Assembly: GCA_002418595.1 (NCBI GenBank)
Contig: DIEK01000033.1
Coordinates: 1-7,063, forward strand
Length of the DNA: 7,063 nt
DNA from: Candidatus Omnitrophica bacterium UBA5776
GTDB taxonomy: Bacteria; Omnitrophota; Gorgyraeia; Gygaellales; Profunditerraquicolaceae
Direction: 5' to 3'
The translations under genes were made by a program, and so were the position numbers. Positions 6,611 through 7,063 of the stretch are shown in pieces; the stretch's first letter is position 1; every line of letters starts with the position of its first letter. The notes beneath the pieces were generated by a model. It had not been told where the DNA came from and did not search any database. It saw nothing but the letters and a program-made list of their open reading frames with translations.

Positions 6611-6707
6611 AGTTTGATACTCGTCTTTCGGTATTAAAACTCGTCTATCGTTTATCGGTTACGATGCCCTTGTTTTAGTCTTACGTCTTTCGGCTTTAAA
6701 ACGTTCC

Positions 6708-6758
6708 CGTTACCGAGAACCGAAACGGGCTTCGTTACCGTTATCGTTGCCGAATTAA
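6708..6758. repeat. Intergenic repeat unit, copy A
   Basis: Runs from CGTTACCG to TTGCCGAATTAA. It shares 21 of 23 bases with copy C (6719-6741 against 7041-7063) and the exact 12-base end TTGCCGAATTAA with copy B (6934-6945). The core CGAAACGGG...TTCG is partly self-complementary. Confidence 0.5.
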
Positions 6759-6774
6759 AACTCGTCTATATTAA

Positions 6775-6832
6775 CCCCGTGTCGTAAGATACCGGCAAAA
6801 TCTCTTCGACATTTTTCCGGCACTCTACGGGG
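6775..6832. repeat. Bounded inverted repeat with nested stem
   Basis: CCCCGT (6775-6780) and ACGGGG (6827-6832) are exact inverted ends 46 bases apart. Just inside, GTCG (6781-6784) pairs with CGAC (6807-6810), stacking on the outer stem and leaving a one-sided bulge that includes one of two CCGG boxes. It could fold as DNA or RNA; no known family recognised. Confidence 0.35.
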
Positions 6833-6840
6833 TAATCTGC

Positions 6841-6855
6841 GCCGCATTCTGCGGC
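6841..6855. repeat. Compact hairpin
   Basis: GCCGCA and TGCGGC form a perfect 6-bp stem with a TTC loop. It lies four bases before the first ATTAAG...GTGTCCCC motif. No T tract follows on either strand, so it is not an obvious terminator. Confidence 0.4.
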
Positions 6856-6858
6856 TTG

Positions 6859-6958
6859 ATTAAGTATTGTGTCCCCAGAATTACGTTGTCTATTGGTAGC
6901 CGTGACCGAAGGTCGAAATGGGATTCGCTACAATTGCCGAATTAAGCAGCGTGTCCCC
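6859..6958. repeat. Pair of ATTAAG...GTGTCCCC motifs flanking repeat copy B
   Basis: ATTAAGTATTGTGTCCCC (6859-6876) and ATTAAGCAGCGTGTCCCC (6941-6958) match at 15 of 18 bases and lie in the same orientation 82 bases apart, with palindromic repeat copy B (6896-6945) between and overlapping the second. On the minus strand they read GGGGACAC...CTTAAT, which I recall from the flanks of REP-associated Y1 transposase genes; I could not check this. No transposase is present in the window. Confidence 0.4.
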
Positions 6959-7023
6959 TTGCCTCCCCTTGGTGGAGAGGGTCCGGAAGGAAAAAGAGGT
7001 TTAACTCTGTTAGTTAGCGCAGC

Positions 7024-7063
7024 CGTTACCGTAACCGAAAGCCGAAACGGGTTTCGTTACCGT
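7024..7063. repeat. Intergenic repeat unit, copy C, cut by window edge
   Basis: Begins CGTTACCGTAAC, itself a small palindrome (GTTAC-C-GTAAC), then CCGAAAGCCGAAACGGG and TTTCGTTACCGT, matching copy A at 21 of the last 23 bases. CGAAAC...GTTTCG forms an inner stem when read on the minus strand. The remainder lies beyond the window. Confidence 0.45.

Larger units (their letters stand above)
6611..7063. repeat. 453-base non-coding repeat nest upstream of the GalT operon
   Basis: No gene is visible and stops are frequent in all frames. The region is a patchwork of short, diverged repeats: a CGTCTTTCGG...TTAAAAC motif twice (6622-6640, 6684-6702), ATTAAAACTCGTCTAT twice (6633-6648, 6754-6769), a roughly 50-base palindromic unit three times (6708-6758, 6896-6945, 7024-7063), an ATTAAG...GTGTCCCC motif twice (6859-6876, 6941-6958) and two hairpins. 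It must also hold the leader and perhaps the promoter of the operon. TTTAAT (6638-6633) could serve as a -10 but has no good -35. Confidence 0.6.

Noticed and set aside
6896..6945. tRNA-like T-arm in repeat copy B (GGTCGAAATGGGATTC)
   Set aside because: No acceptor, D or anticodon arm can be drawn around it, and the same sequence recurs in copies A and C without T-loop bases.
6611..7063. CRISPR array
   Set aside because: The repeats differ in length, spacing and sequence and no regular repeat-spacer pattern exists.
1..7063. A defence or other multi-gene novel system
   Set aside because: The genes are ordinary sugar metabolism, two unrelated secreted proteins and a protease in separate transcription units. 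Nothing joins them into a system that I can support.

Overview
This is a bacterial window with moderate GC and all six coding regions on the minus strand, so transcription runs from high to low coordinates. Nothing here fixes the taxon. Shine-Dalgarno sites, hairpin/U-tract terminators, a bacterial GAPDH and a papain-like protease without an obvious signal peptide all say bacterium. The many short palindromic repeats and the two unrecognised secreted proteins suggest an uncultivated lineage (Omnitrophota, Elusimicrobiota or a desulfobacterial relative would not surprise me), but that is a low-confidence impression.

Layout, in order of transcription. (1) 6611-7063 is a non-coding nest of diverged short repeats and palindromes, probably left by small non-autonomous elements. 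(2) 6610-3474 is a sugar-metabolism operon: two head-to-tail GalT paralogues that abut with no spacer, then glyceraldehyde-3-phosphate dehydrogenase (gap), closed by a strong terminator at 3418-3450. The first paralogue has lost the catalytic nucleophile His (HPH changed to HTR); the second keeps the complete GalT site. (3) 3080-1875 is a secreted protein of unknown function with a signal peptide, internal degenerate repeats and a Pro/Glu then Gly/Ser linker. (4) 1637-600 is a second presumed secreted protein of unknown function. Its signal peptide and strong ribosome-binding site are separated from the rest of the open frame by an in-frame TAG. It ends in tandem stops and a clear terminator. 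(5) 385-1 is the N-terminal part of a C1 (papain-family) cysteine peptidase, cut by the window edge, with a promoter placed so that the mRNA would be leaderless.

Working together: the active GalT would exchange UMP between UDP-glucose and galactose-1-phosphate (or a related sugar nucleotide), and gap carries the triose phosphate step of glycolysis/gluconeogenesis, so the operon links sugar-phosphate interconversion to central carbon flow. The three downstream genes are separate transcription units with no visible metabolic link to it. I see no defence system, CRISPR array, tRNA, rRNA or intact transposase. The most notable points are the nucleophile-less GalT paralogue in tandem with an intact one, the amber-interrupted secreted-protein gene, and the repeat nest upstream of the operon.
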